Positions 28,688 to 38,077 of a stretch of DNA of 64,000 nucleotides are shown piece by piece. Positions within the stretch are counted from its first letter, which is position 1. Every line of letters starts with the position of its first letter. The stretch comes from Candidatus Pelagibacter sp. (GTDB taxonomy: Bacteria; Pseudomonadota; Alphaproteobacteria; Pelagibacterales; Pelagibacteraceae): the NCBI GenBank assembly GCA_028101445.1, contig JAOHKR010000003.1, positions 1 to 64,000 of the forward strand. The letters are read 5' to 3'. The translations under genes were made by a program, and so were the position numbers. The notes under the pieces were generated by a model. The model saw only the letters and a list, made by a program, of their open reading frames with translations. It was not told the DNA's origin and did no database searches.

Positions 28688-29107
28688 TTAAAAACCTATT
28701 TTACCCATCTTATAAATAATTTTCCAGCTTTTAAAATCTATGGGCATAACTGAAAGTCTACTTTGTTTAATAAGCGGTAAATGAGAAATAGTCTTTGTTT
28801 TTTTAATTTTTTCAAGCGTTATAGGGTATTTTAGGTCTTCTTTGAACCTGACCTGAACAGCAACAAACCGTTTTTCATTATCTGTTTTATCAACAAAGGC
28901 CTCTTTGATTACTTTCACAACGCCCACTATCTCTTTGCCAATATTAGAATGATAAAAAAAACACAAATCACCAACCTGCATTTTTTTTAAATTATTAGCA
29001 GCTTGATAGTTTCTTACACCATCCCAGGTTGCCCCTTTTTTACCAGCTTTTTTTTGTTGATCAATTGACCACACATCAGGTTCAGATTTCATTAGCCAAT
29101 ACTGCAT
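28688..29107 (-). CDS. EVE domain protein
   Basis: EVE domains are PUA-like folds thought to bind modified bases. The 139-residue protein shows the family start YWLMKSEPDVWSID, the WDGVRNYQAANNLKKM loop, GDLCFFYHSN and the closing L-x-x-I/L segment. Alphaproteobacterial stand-alone EVE proteins often neighbour tsaD or gcp-linked genes, as here. It shares a base with tsaD upstream and is followed by acs. No catalytic residues are expected. Confidence 0.92.
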   Translation of the reverse strand: MQYWLMKSEPDVWSIDQQKKAGKKGATWDGVRNYQAANNLKKMQVGDLCFFYHSNIGKEIVGVVKVIKEAFVDKTDNEKRFVAVQVRFKEDLKYPITLEKIKKTKTISHLPLIKQSRLSVMPIDFKSWKIIYKMGKIGF

Positions 29108-30192
29108 TATAATTTTAATCCTGGCCCTTTCATATATGGAGCATCTTTATCTAAAGGCCATCGTGATTTAGCTGATATATTGACATCATCAATTAAATTT
29201 TTTTTAAATCTTTGAATACCAGCCCACGCAATCATTGCAGCGTTATCACCACAAAATTTTAAGTCAGGATAGATAGTTTTAAAATTCATTTCTTTTGATA
29301 AACTAGATAAGTTATTTCTAATAGACTCATTAGCCGCAACACCGCCAGCTACAATCAATTGAAAATTTTCCTTCTTTATTTTTTTTCTAAACATGTCTAC
29401 TGCAACTTTAGTTTTTTTATAAAGAATTTTATTAATAGTGTTTTGAAATGAGGCTGCTAAATTATATCTCAATTTATCTTCTCCATTAATCTTTTTTGAC
29501 TCTCTTAAAACAGCAGTCTTAAGACCTGCAAAAGATAAATTACACCCAGCACGGTTAATGATTGGTTCCGGGAGTTTAACCGATTCCTTATTACCTAACT
29601 TTGCAAATTTTTCAACATTAGGTCCACCTGGATATCCTAAGTCTAACATTTTTGCAGTTTTATCAAATGCTTCGCCTAAAGCGTCATCGATTGTTGTACC
29701 TAATTGTTCGTATTCATTAATATCTTTAACTATTAAATATTGAGTATGACCTCCAGATATTAATAAAAGTAAATATGGAAATTCAATTTTTTCTTGTAGA
29801 CCAGGACTTAATGCGTGGCCTTCTAAATGATTAACACCTACAAAAGGTTTATTAGAAAATGCTGCAATCGACTTTCCAATATTTAGGCCAACAGTTAAAC
29901 AAACTATTAAGCCAGGACCAGCAGTTGCTGCAATACCATCTATTTCTTCAATAGCAAATTTACTATCCTTTAAAGCTGTATCGATAATGTATTCAATATT
30001 TTCAAGGTGAGCTCTTGCAGCTAACTCAGGCACAACTCCCCCAAATTTTTTATGTTCTTCAATTTGGCTTGAAACAATATTAGATAAAATATCCGCTGTA
30101 CCATTGTCATTTTCTCTAATAACAGCTGCAGCAGTTTCATCACAGCTTGTTTCAATTCCTAAAAAAGTTATTTTTTTTGTCATAGTCTGCAT
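29107..30192 (-). CDS. tsaD: tRNA threonylcarbamoyladenosine synthase subunit TsaD
   Basis: TsaD transfers the threonylcarbamoyl group to A37 of ANN-decoding tRNAs with TsaB and TsaE. The ASKHA fold shows LGIETSCDETAAAV, GPGLIVCLTVG, the metal pair His122/His126 in NHLEGHALS and LLISGGHTQ. The C-terminal CGDNAAMIAWAG is intact. Either ATG, 30192 or 30183, could start it; no Shine-Dalgarno distinguishes them. TsaB and TsaE are not in the window. It diverges from hemC. Confidence 0.96.
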   Translation of the reverse strand: MQTMTKKITFLGIETSCDETAAAVIRENDNGTADILSNIVSSQIEEHKKFGGVVPELAARAHLENIEYIIDTALKDSKFAIEEIDGIAATAGPGLIVCLTVGLNIGKSIAAFSNKPFVGVNHLEGHALSPGLQEKIEFPYLLLLISGGHTQYLIVKDINEYEQLGTTIDDALGEAFDKTAKMLDLGYPGGPNVEKFAKLGNKESVKLPEPIINRAGCNLSFAGLKTAVLRESKKINGEDKLRYNLAASFQNTINKILYKKTKVAVDMFRKKIKKENFQLIVAGGVAANESIRNNLSSLSKEMNFKTIYPDLKFCGDNAAMIAWAGIQRFKKNLIDDVNISAKSRWPLDKDAPYMKGPGLKL

Positions 30193-30230
30193 TTTAATTT
30201 TTAAATAGTATAAATTAGATCTATCAAATA

Positions 30231-30236
30231 TATAAT
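30231..30236 (+). promoter_or_regulatory. -10 hexamer of hemC, leaderless spacing
   Basis: A perfect TATAAT lies six bases before the hemC ATG, so transcription would be expected to start on or next to the A of the start codon. No good -35 is visible at 16-18 bp, and no Shine-Dalgarno lies before the ATG. Confidence 0.45.
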
Positions 30237-30242
30237 CAATTA

Positions 30243-31163
30243 ATGACTAAAATTACAATTGGAGCCAGAGGTAGCAAACTTTCTTTAGCATACGTAGAAA
30301 AGGTTAGAAAACTTTTGATCAAAGGCAATAAAGAACTAAAAGAAGAGAATATTATTTTTAAAGCGATTAAAACTTCTGGAGATATTAATCAGAATATAAA
30401 GCTTTCTGAGATAGGTGGTAAAAATCTATTTTGCAAAGAAATAGAAGAAAAATTAATAAGTAATGACATCGATATAGCTGTGCATTCGCTAAAAGACATG
30501 GAGTCGGTTGAGAATGATAAGTTAACTATCGGTGCATATATAAAGAGAAATGATTTTCGAGATGTTATTATAAGCAATAAAATTAAAAGCATAGGAGATC
30601 TAAAAGATAAAACAGTTATAGGCTCCAGCTCTAGAAGAAGAGAACTGCAGCTTAAAAAAATTAATCAAAACATAACTTTCATTAATATAAGAGGTAACAT
30701 TGACACCAGAATTCAAAAACTCGAAGAAGGAAAGCTAGACGGAATAATGCTAGCCTCAGCAGGAGTTAAAAGTTTAAAATTAAATAATAAGATAAGCGTA
30801 TTATTTGAAGCAGAGGAAGTTTTACCTGCAGCGGGACAAGGAATCATCGCAGTGCAGTGTAAAAAAAATGATGAAGTAATAAAAAATTTTCTAAAGAACA
30901 TTAACGACTCAGAAACTGAATTATGTGCAAAAGCTGAACGCAAAATGCTTCAAGTCATAGGAGGTGATTGTGAAACAGCAATAGGAGCTCTAGCTGTAAT
31001 AAAAAATAATAAACTTAAATTAAAAGCACAATTATTTTCTGACTCAGGCTCTAAAAGTTTCGAACATCAAATATCTGGCCAAGATATAGAAGCAATAAAT
31101 ATAGGAAAAGGAGTTGGAGAAAAATTATTAAGTCTTGCTGGAAAGGAATTTAAAAAAAAATGA
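30243..31163 (+). CDS. hemC: Hydroxymethylbilane synthase (porphobilinogen deaminase)
   Basis: HemC joins four porphobilinogens into hydroxymethylbilane. The 306-residue protein has IGARGSKLSLAY, AVHSLKDME with the catalytic aspartate, SSSRRRELQL and RGNIDTRIQKL. The dipyrromethane cofactor attaches to Cys243 in GGDCETAIGA. Its stop overlaps hemD by 4 bp, so both steps to uroporphyrinogen III are coupled. Confidence 0.97.
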   Translation: MTKITIGARGSKLSLAYVEKVRKLLIKGNKELKEENIIFKAIKTSGDINQNIKLSEIGGKNLFCKEIEEKLISNDIDIAVHSLKDMESVENDKLTIGAYIKRNDFRDVIISNKIKSIGDLKDKTVIGSSSRRRELQLKKINQNITFINIRGNIDTRIQKLEEGKLDGIMLASAGVKSLKLNNKISVLFEAEEVLPAAGQGIIAVQCKKNDEVIKNFLKNINDSETELCAKAERKMLQVIGGDCETAIGALAVIKNNKLKLKAQLFSDSGSKSFEHQISGQDIEAINIGKGVGEKLLSLAGKEFKKK

Positions 31164-31858
31164 ATATTTTACTAACCAGACCTTTAATAGATGCAGAAGA
31201 TTTAATGGGAAAATTTTTTTCACTTGGTCACAAAATTATTCATATTCCAACTTTAAAAATATCAGCAGCTAATATAGATCCTATTGACTCTAAAAAATAT
31301 GATGCGTTTATTTTTACAAGCGCAAATGCAATTAGAAATTTAAAATTGATTAGTAGTGATAAGAATATGATTTGTTTCTGCGTTGGATCTATCACTGAAA
31401 AAATTGTGAGACAAGCTGGTTATAATAACACAATTTCTGCCGGCGGAACGGTTAATGCACTAAAGAATATTATTTTAAATTCAGATCAAATAGATAAAAA
31501 AAAATCAATCGCTTATTTTTGTGGTGATAATATTTCTTCGAATCTGGATATTGAACTTAAACGAGAAGGACTTCAGATTGACAAAATTATTAATTATACC
31601 TCAGAAAAAATTACTGATCTTAACGAAGAAAATAGTAAAATAATTAAAAATCATCCTCCTGACATAATTTTTATCTACTCCACACGAAGCGCTGAAAGCT
31701 TTGTTGAATTAGTAAAAAAATACGCACTCAATGGCTTGATGACAGAGTCTAGAGTATTATGTATAAGTGAAAAAGTTTTAAGAGTATTAAAGGACGCGGG
31801 TTGGAAAAAATTGGAAAATTTTGAACCTGGCGAAGAAATAATGAAACTGGAAGTATAA
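31160..31858 (+). CDS. hemD: Uroporphyrinogen-III synthase
   Basis: HemD closes and inverts ring D of hydroxymethylbilane. This family is poorly conserved; the visible marks are the N-terminal ILLTRPLIDAEDL, YDAFIFTSANAIRNL and FIYSTRSAESFVEL, which correspond to the usual T-S-x-N and T-S-x-x-A motifs. Length (232) and the overlap with hemC make the call firm. Confidence 0.92.
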   Translation: MNILLTRPLIDAEDLMGKFFSLGHKIIHIPTLKISAANIDPIDSKKYDAFIFTSANAIRNLKLISSDKNMICFCVGSITEKIVRQAGYNNTISAGGTVNALKNIILNSDQIDKKKSIAYFCGDNISSNLDIELKREGLQIDKIINYTSEKITDLNEENSKIIKNHPPDIIFIYSTRSAESFVELVKKYALNGLMTESRVLCISEKVLRVLKDAGWKKLENFEPGEEIMKLEV

Positions 31859-31862
31859 TAAA

Positions 31863-32957
31863 ATGGAAGTATTACAAAATTTTAAAAGTTTATTTTTTGA
31901 TGTGTGGAAAAAAGGAATTTCTGGAGTTAATATTTCAGAAATAATAATAGCGTTATTAATTTTTTTATTTTTCTTATTTTTAAGAGGAGTTTTTTCCAAG
32001 TTTGTAGTTAAACGTTTAGAAAATTATGTATCAAAGACTACAAACAATTTTGATAATTCTTTGGTTTTTTCTATGGAAGGACCAGCAAAATTTTTTCCAG
32101 TTGTTTTAGGCTTTTTTGTTTCAACAAGCTATTTAACAGTTGAATCACAGGCAGCAGAGTTTTTAGAAACAGTTAACCGTTCTTTAATTACTGTTTTAAT
32201 ATTTTGGACATTTCATCAAATTATAGGTCCTTTATCTGCAGTAATTAAATCAGTTGGAGGGTTACTTTCTAAAGATTTAATAAACTGGATTATTAAAGCG
32301 ATAAAAGTTTTAATTTTTATTTTAGGTCTCGCAGCAGTGCTTGAACTTTGGGGAATTAAGATAGGCCCAATCATTGCTGGGCTAGGTTTATTTGGAGTTG
32401 CTGTTGCATTAGGTGCTCAGGATTTATTTAAAAATTTAATCTCAGGTATATTAGTTTTAGTAGAAAGAAGATTTCAAGTTGGTGACTGGATTTATGTTGA
32501 AGGCGTTATCGAAGGAACAGTTGAAAGCATTGGATTTAGGTCAACTGTTGTTAGGCGTTTTGACAAATCTCAAGCTACAATTCCTAATTTTCAATTTGCT
32601 GAGAATGCTGTGATTAATAACACACAGACTACAAATAGAAGAATTAATTGGATGATTGGATTGGAGTATAGAACTACCAGCGAACAATTAAAAAAAATCA
32701 AAAATGAAATTGAAGATTACATAAAAAAAAGTGATGACTTTATAAAATCTGATAATACCATGCTTTCAGTTAAGATTGACCAATTTGCTGCAAGCTCTAT
32801 AGACATAAGATTAATATGTTTTACAAAAACTAAACAATTTCAAGAGTGGCTTAATGTAAAAGACACTCTTGCTTTAGAAATTAAAAATATTGTTGAAAAA
32901 AATAAAGCATCTTTCGCTTTCCCAAGTACATCGATTTATGTGGAGAAAAATGGATGA
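31863..32957 (+). CDS. MscS-type mechanosensitive ion channel
   Basis: This 364-residue channel releases solutes on hypo-osmotic shock. Hydrophobic segments lie at about 22-43, 75-93, 103-125, 143-165 and the pore helix near 168-195. The pore helix has Gly/Ala packing (GLGLFGVAVALGAQ) and is followed by DLFKNLISGILVLVERRFQVGDWI, the MscS beta-domain signature. The C-terminal domain runs to the end. It follows hemD by 4 bp and overlaps the yggT start by 4 bp. Confidence 0.92.
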   Translation: MEVLQNFKSLFFDVWKKGISGVNISEIIIALLIFLFFLFLRGVFSKFVVKRLENYVSKTTNNFDNSLVFSMEGPAKFFPVVLGFFVSTSYLTVESQAAEFLETVNRSLITVLIFWTFHQIIGPLSAVIKSVGGLLSKDLINWIIKAIKVLIFILGLAAVLELWGIKIGPIIAGLGLFGVAVALGAQDLFKNLISGILVLVERRFQVGDWIYVEGVIEGTVESIGFRSTVVRRFDKSQATIPNFQFAENAVINNTQTTNRRINWMIGLEYRTTSEQLKKIKNEIEDYIKKSDDFIKSDNTMLSVKIDQFAASSIDIRLICFTKTKQFQEWLNVKDTLALEIKNIVEKNKASFAFPSTSIYVEKNG

Positions 32958-33244
32958 AGTCAGTTTTAATATTATTTGACAACATAATTAGTCTTTATAT
33001 CTGGGTATTAATAATAAATGCCGTAATTAGTTGGCTGGTAGCATTTAATATTCTTAATACAGGTAATAGATTTGTTTATTCGGTCCTTGAAGTTTCTTAT
33101 AAACTTACAAGTCCAGCATTAAATTTTATTAGAAGATATCTTCCCAATCTAGGGTCAATAGATATTTCACCAGTAATACTTATTTTGGGATTAATGTTTT
33201 TAAGAAACTTTGTCTTTGAAATGTTCGCTCCCACCTTATTTTAA
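32954..33244 (+). CDS. YggT family membrane protein
   Basis: The 96-residue protein has two membrane helices flanking a loop with YKLTSPALNFIRRYLPNLGSIDISPVILI. This is the hallmark of YggT proteins, with its Pro, Arg-Arg and Asp-Ile-Ser-Pro. The role is unknown in bacteria; homologues affect osmotic stress and division or thylakoid assembly. It lies between the channel and folD, in the order mscS-yggT-folD. Confidence 0.93.
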   Translation: MKSVLILFDNIISLYIWVLIINAVISWLVAFNILNTGNRFVYSVLEVSYKLTSPALNFIRRYLPNLGSIDISPVILILGLMFLRNFVFEMFAPTLF

Positions 33245-33246
33245 AT

Positions 33247-34083
33247 ATGATTATAGATGGAAAAAAAGAAGCACAGTTATTAAGGGATGAGATTAAAAAA
33301 GAAATTGAGTCACTAAAATCAAAAAACAATAAAGTTCCTGGTCTAACCGTAATATTAATTGGTGATTTTGTGCCAAGCCAAATCTACGTTAAAAATAAAG
33401 AAAGGAATGCTAAAGAAGTAGGAATTAATTCTGATATAATTAGATATGCAAAAGATGTTTCAGAGCAAGAAGTTTTAAAAAAAATTAAAGAACTTAATAA
33501 TAATGAAGCAGTTTCAGGAATATTGGTTCAATTACCACTTCCACCTCAAATAAATAAAGAAAAAATTATTAATGCTATCAACCCTTTAAAAGATGTTGAT
33601 GGATTTCATCCTATTAATGTTGGGAATCTCTCGTCCGGTTATAATGCGACAGTTCCTTGCACACCACTAGGGTGTTTACTTTTGATAAAAAAAATTGAAC
33701 CAAATTTATCAGGAAAACATGCGATTATAATTGGAAGATCTAATTTGAATGGAAAACCAATGGCCCAATTACTTTTAAAAGAGAATTGCACAGTAACTAT
33801 TGTTCACTCCAAAACAAAAGATTTAAAAACACAGTGTTTAAAAGCAGATATTCTTGTGGCAGCAGTGGGCGTTCCCAACTTGGTAAAAAGTGATTGGGTT
33901 AAAAATAATTCAATCGTTATCGATGTAGGTATTAATAAAGTTGGAGATAAAATAGTCGGAGATGTGGAATTTGAAACTGTTAAAGAAAAAGCAAAAGCTA
34001 TTACACCTGTGCCTGGCGGTGTCGGTCCTATGACTATTGCATGTTTATTAAAAAATACCTTAGAATGTTTTAAAGGTCGTTAG
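33247..34083 (+). CDS. folD: Methylenetetrahydrofolate dehydrogenase / methenyl-THF cyclohydrolase
   Basis: FolD interconverts methylene- and formyl-tetrahydrofolate using NADP+, supplying formyl-THF to purH. The 278-residue protein has the catalytic Tyr-x-x-x-Lys in IYVKNKERNA, VSGILVQLPLPPQI, KDVDGFHPINVG, the Rossmann IIGRSNLNGKPMAQLL and TPVPGGVGPMTIA. All key residues are present. It converges with the psiE-like gene with a 14 bp overlap. Confidence 0.97.
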   Translation: MIIDGKKEAQLLRDEIKKEIESLKSKNNKVPGLTVILIGDFVPSQIYVKNKERNAKEVGINSDIIRYAKDVSEQEVLKKIKELNNNEAVSGILVQLPLPPQINKEKIINAINPLKDVDGFHPINVGNLSSGYNATVPCTPLGCLLLIKKIEPNLSGKHAIIIGRSNLNGKPMAQLLLKENCTVTIVHSKTKDLKTQCLKADILVAAVGVPNLVKSDWVKNNSIVIDVGINKVGDKIVGDVEFETVKEKAKAITPVPGGVGPMTIACLLKNTLECFKGR

Positions 34084-34456
34084 ATTTATCGTTATCTATT
34101 TTTAAATACTTACTTCTTCTAAATCTTATTACTACTGTAGCAATCGAAACAATTAAAATTGCACTTGCAAGATAAATTAAATTCGTTGGATCGGACTCTT
34201 TGTCTTGTAATATTATAAATCGAGATAGGGCTGTGATTGCAATGATCAAGGGATATATTACTCTAACTGATCTAGACTCCCAATATGATCTCACTAAACC
34301 AATTACCTCAATATAAATAAACATTAAAAGTAAATCAGCCAAAGTAACATTTTGAACTTCGTACATTTTTATTATTTCTAATAAAAAGGCTACTATTGTA
34401 GATACGAGAACTACTACTACCGCTACTAATTGGATATTTCGAATCGCTGCATTCAT
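34070..34456 (-). CDS. PsiE-like membrane protein
   Basis: Four hydrophobic segments span the 128 residues (about 8-27, 38-55, 66-82 and 92-112). The order TLADLLLMFIYIEVIGLVRSYWES, then RVIYPLIIAITALSRFII, matches phosphate-starvation-inducible PsiE proteins. The function is unknown, and there is no phosphate box visible near it. It sits between folD (tail overlap) and argG, 21 bp away. Confidence 0.83.
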   Translation of the reverse strand: MNAAIRNIQLVAVVVVLVSTIVAFLLEIIKMYEVQNVTLADLLLMFIYIEVIGLVRSYWESRSVRVIYPLIIAITALSRFIILQDKESDPTNLIYLASAILIVSIATVVIRFRRSKYLKIDNDKSNDL

Positions 34457-34477
34457 TAAAGAAACAATAACAGAGAT

Positions 34478-35659
34478 TTATGATTTATTTAACTGTTTTG
34501 AATGATGTTTAATAAAATTTTCAATTTTTGATTTATTGAATGTTTTATTTTCCTCAAAAGAAACTTTTTTTAGAGAATAAGCCTTGTTTTTTGTTCTTCT
34601 TGATAGAATTGTAATGTTCCCTTTATACAATCCAAGTACAACATCGCCAGCAACTTGGTTTCTTTTTTTATCAATAATCTTTTGAAGCTTAATTCTTTTT
34701 TTTGAAAACCAATAACCATTGTAAACAAGTTCGGCGTAAGCCGGCATAATCCTCTCTTTTGCATGAGCTGTTTCTTTGTCAAGTGTCACGGACTCCATTG
34801 CTCTGTGAGCAGAATATAAAACAGTTCCACCAGGTGTTTCATATACACCTCTAGATTTGATTCCAATAAATCTGTTTTCAACAAGATCAACTCTTCCAAT
34901 TCCATTTTTACCAGCTAAATCATTTAATTTATCTAGTAATTTTTCAGGACTTAGTTTTTTCCCATTAATAGATATCGGATCACCATTTTTAAAACCAATA
35001 GTAACTTTAGTTGTTTTATTAGGTGCTTTTTCTGGAGACACAGATCTTTGAAAAATAAATTCTGGTGCGGAATTTTTTGGATGCTCTAAAACTTTTCCTT
35101 CTGTAGAGGTGTGAAAAATATTATCATCGATTGAAAAAGGCGGCGCTCCTTTTTTATCTTTAGGTATCGGAATATTATTTTTTTCTGCGTATTTAATTAA
35201 ATCTGTTCTAGATTGTAATTTCCATTCTCTCCAAGGCGCTATTACTTTTATTTTTTTTCCAAAATAAGCATAACCCAATTCAAATCTCACTTGGTCATTT
35301 CCTTTTCCAGTTGCGCCGTGTGAAACAGCATAAGCTCCATATCTTTTAGCAATTTCGATTTGTCTTTTAGCTATTAAAGGTCTAGCGATGGACGTGCCTA
35401 ATAAGTATACCCCTTCATAAACAGCATGAGCTCTAACCATTGGAAATACATAATCTTTCACAAATGTATTTTTTAAATTTTCAATAATAATTTTTTTAAC
35501 GCCTAATCTTTTTGCATTTCTAATTATTTTCTTTTCGTCCATTTCTTGACCTATATCGGACGTATAAGCGATTATTTCTGCTTTATAATTTTCTTGAAGC
35601 CATCTTAAGATTATTGAGGTGTCTAATCCTCCTGAGTAGGCTAAAACAATTTTTTTCAT
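34478..35659 (-). CDS. argG: Argininosuccinate synthase
   Basis: ArgG joins citrulline and aspartate with ATP. The PP-loop AYSGGLDTSII is at residues 8-18, with SHGATGKGNDQVRFELG, the citrulline-binding STEGKVLEHP-like stretch and YETPGGTVL further on. The 393-residue length is usual. ArgH is not in the window. It directly abuts the IalB-like gene upstream, with no spacer, which suggests co-transcription. Confidence 0.97.
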   Translation of the reverse strand: MKKIVLAYSGGLDTSIILRWLQENYKAEIIAYTSDIGQEMDEKKIIRNAKRLGVKKIIIENLKNTFVKDYVFPMVRAHAVYEGVYLLGTSIARPLIAKRQIEIAKRYGAYAVSHGATGKGNDQVRFELGYAYFGKKIKVIAPWREWKLQSRTDLIKYAEKNNIPIPKDKKGAPPFSIDDNIFHTSTEGKVLEHPKNSAPEFIFQRSVSPEKAPNKTTKVTIGFKNGDPISINGKKLSPEKLLDKLNDLAGKNGIGRVDLVENRFIGIKSRGVYETPGGTVLYSAHRAMESVTLDKETAHAKERIMPAYAELVYNGYWFSKKRIKLQKIIDKKRNQVAGDVVLGLYKGNITILSRRTKNKAYSLKKVSFEENKTFNKSKIENFIKHHSKQLNKS

Positions 35660-36160
35660 TTAACCGCAAGTTTTTTTTGCTGTATTATAAGCTTTAGTAA
35701 AACCCATCATTGAATAGTGATCAGTTGTCTCCGCCCCATTCGTAGTTCTTGCTTTAACAATTACATCAGTAGCTTTTTGCATAAGCTTAATAAATTTTTT
35801 CTCTTCTTGGTCATCTAGCAACCAAGCAAAACTTTTTTGTGAAAAAAATGAATATTTTCTTTTTCCTGATCTTGCCGTAACAGTAGAGGATTTATAATCA
35901 TGTCCACTAGTTATACTTACTTCATCTTTTATATCTTCAGTAGGTCTAAAGGTTACAAATAATTTTGACTTGTCCCTTTTAATGGCCGCTGGTGCTCTTT
36001 TAGTTGGCACAGTTTGTGCAAAACATATTTTTCCTTTATCGGTTTCTGCTACAAAGCTTTCCCAGTTTTTATATTTTCCAGTCGATCTTGGAGTATTTGC
36101 AAATGCATTTAGAGAAAATGCAGTAACGGTAAAAATTACAAAAATTTTTTTAAATAACAT
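35660..36160 (-). CDS. Invasion-associated locus B (IalB)-like periplasmic protein
   Basis: A signal peptide with Lys4-Lys5 and a hydrophobic core probably cleaves after Ala21. The mature part reads YKNWESFVAETDKGKICFAQTVPTK, then LFVTFRP, like IalB domains, which are named for a Bartonella erythrocyte-invasion protein but are common in free-living alphaproteobacteria. It has two cysteines (about residues 46 and 165) that could form a disulfide. The role is unknown; the name should not suggest pathogenicity. Confidence 0.82.
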   Translation of the reverse strand: MLFKKIFVIFTVTAFSLNAFANTPRSTGKYKNWESFVAETDKGKICFAQTVPTKRAPAAIKRDKSKLFVTFRPTEDIKDEVSITSGHDYKSSTVTARSGKRKYSFFSQKSFAWLLDDQEEKKFIKLMQKATDVIVKARTTNGAETTDHYSMMGFTKAYNTAKKTCG

Positions 36161-36204
36161 AAATTTATTTTTATACTAAAAATTAGCTATTTCAATGGGT
36201 TCAA

Positions 36205-37245
36205 TTAAGGAGAAGGATTAGGATTGTTATTATGTATTAAATTAATTTTTTCCATTATCTCATCCGATAGTTCTATATTTATGGAGTCTATATTTTCCTT
36301 TAATTGTTCCATAGTTGTGGCCCCAATAATATTACTCGTTACAAATGGTCTGGAATTTACAAATGATTGTGCTAGTTGAACCATGGTCATTTTGTTATCC
36401 GTGGCAAGTTTGTAATATTCATCATAAGCTTTCATAGCTAGAGGGTTTAAATGTCTTCCCCAACCTTGGAAAAAAAGGTCCATTCTAGAGTTTTTTGGCA
36501 TTTGACCATTTCTATATTTACCAGATAACCCACCTGCTGCTAGAGGATAGTAAACAAGCAAACCACATTTTTCTCTCAAAGATATTTCCGACATACCTAT
36601 TTCATATGTTCTATTCACTAAGTTGTAAGGATTTTGAACTGACATCATCCGTGGTAAATTTTTACTTTTTGATAATTCTATATATTTAGATAGCCCATAT
36701 GGAGTTTCGTTAGACATCCCAATGTATCTGATCTTCCCGTTTTTTATAAATTTTTCTAATGCTTGAAGAATGCTTTCAAAACTATTCCAATTTCCCTCAC
36801 TCTCGTTAACTGAATATTCTCTTTTTCCAAAGAAATTTGTAGAACGTTCCGGCCAATGTAATTGATATAAATCTATATAGTCCGTTTTTAATCTCTTTAA
36901 ACTTCCATCAATTGCTTCACCAATTTTTTTTTCATCAAAACTATTTCCTCCACCTCTAATCCAATCGCAACCAGGCCCAGCAACTTTAGAGGCTAAAATA
37001 ATTTTTTTTCTATTTTTTCTTTTTTCAAACCAGTTGCCGATCATCTCTTCTGTTTTGCCGTAAGAGTCTGCAGTTGGTGGAACTGAGTAAATTTCTGCCG
37101 TATCAAAAAAATTTATACCCTTGCTAACGGAATAGTCCATTTGTTCAAAAGCATCTTTTTCAGAATTTTGAGTTCCCCATGTCATTGTGCCCAAACAAAT
37201 CAAACTCACATCTAGATCTGTAGTACCTAATTTTTTATATTTCAT
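36205..37245 (-). CDS. NADP(H)-dependent aldo/keto reductase, Tas-like
   Basis: The 346-residue barrel has CLGTMTWGTQN and the catalytic Asp48/Tyr53 in FFDTAEIYSVPP. The conserved lysine is in ILASKVAGPG, and the histidine is in DLYQLHWPERS. The cofactor-binding end is NIIGATTMEQLKENI. The insert SVPPTADSYGKTEEMIGNWF is typical of the Tas group of E. coli. The physiological substrate is unknown. It diverges from the BI-1 gene. Confidence 0.92.
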   Translation of the reverse strand: MKYKKLGTTDLDVSLICLGTMTWGTQNSEKDAFEQMDYSVSKGINFFDTAEIYSVPPTADSYGKTEEMIGNWFEKRKNRKKIILASKVAGPGCDWIRGGGNSFDEKKIGEAIDGSLKRLKTDYIDLYQLHWPERSTNFFGKREYSVNESEGNWNSFESILQALEKFIKNGKIRYIGMSNETPYGLSKYIELSKSKNLPRMMSVQNPYNLVNRTYEIGMSEISLREKCGLLVYYPLAAGGLSGKYRNGQMPKNSRMDLFFQGWGRHLNPLAMKAYDEYYKLATDNKMTMVQLAQSFVNSRPFVTSNIIGATTMEQLKENIDSINIELSDEIMEKINLIHNNNPNPSP

Positions 37246-37290
37246 AGATTTTTAATATTAATTTAAGCTTTTTAGGTCAATTTTAGCCTA

Positions 37291-37318
37291 TTGAAAAGTT
37301 TTTAAAAAAACTTATATA
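37291..37318 (+). promoter_or_regulatory. Promoter of the BI-1 gene, leaderless spacing
   Basis: TTGAAA at 37291-37296 and TATATA at 37313-37318 are 16 bp apart. The -10 ends six bases before the ATG at 37325, so the mRNA should begin at the start codon. No Shine-Dalgarno is present. Confidence 0.5.
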
Positions 37319-37324
37319 TAGTGT

Positions 37325-38077
37325 ATGGATTTTAACAAACAAACCTCGACGGTCCGTTCTTCAGCTTCAGAAGCTATTATAGATCAAGGCTTAAGAGCTT
37401 ACATGCTAAAAGTTTATAACTATATGGCATCAGGTGTTTTATTAACCGGTTTAATAGCTCTAACGTTTTTCAAAATGGCTGTTGTAACTTCAGGAACAGG
37501 AGAGATCGTAGGTTTAACAAGTTTTGGAAACTCAATTTATGCATCAGGATTAAAGTGGGTTATAATGCTCGCTCCTCTAGCAGTAGTTTTTTATATGAGC
37601 TTTGGAATTGCAAAAATGTCTGCAGCAAAAGCACAAACTACTTTCTGGGTTTTCGCAGCACTTATGGGTGCATCTCTTTCTTCAATTTTTTTAATGTATA
37701 CGGGAGCAAGTATCACTAGAGTTTTCTTTATTACCTCTGGAACATTTGGGGCAATGAGCATTTACGGCTACACAACAAAAAGAGATTTAACTAAGTTAGG
37801 TTCTTTTTTAATGATGGGTTTATTTGGAATTATAATTGCTTCTCTGGTTAACATCTTTATGAAATCTACAATGATGTATTTTGTAATTTCAATCTTAGGA
37901 GTTTTAATTTTTGTTGGTCTTACTGCTTATGATACACAAAAAATTAAAAACATGTACATGGCCAGTGACAGCGGTGAATTAATGGGCAAGAAAGCAGTGA
38001 TGGGTGCTTTAACTCTCTACTTAGACTTTATTAATTTATTTATAATGTTACTTAGACTTTTTGGCCAAAGAAGATAA
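37325..38077 (+). CDS. Bax inhibitor-1 / YccA family membrane protein
   Basis: The 250-residue integral protein has seven hydrophobic segments. It includes AYMLKVYNYMASGVLLTGLIAL at the start and VGLTAYDTQKIKNMY near 197-211, the BI-1 signature with the conserved Asp pair region, and ends DFINLFIMLLRLFGQRR. Family members such as YccA modulate FtsH or act as pH-gated calcium leaks. It stands alone between a divergent and a convergent neighbour. Confidence 0.93.
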   Translation: MDFNKQTSTVRSSASEAIIDQGLRAYMLKVYNYMASGVLLTGLIALTFFKMAVVTSGTGEIVGLTSFGNSIYASGLKWVIMLAPLAVVFYMSFGIAKMSAAKAQTTFWVFAALMGASLSSIFLMYTGASITRVFFITSGTFGAMSIYGYTTKRDLTKLGSFLMMGLFGIIIASLVNIFMKSTMMYFVISILGVLIFVGLTAYDTQKIKNMYMASDSGELMGKKAVMGALTLYLDFINLFIMLLRLFGQRR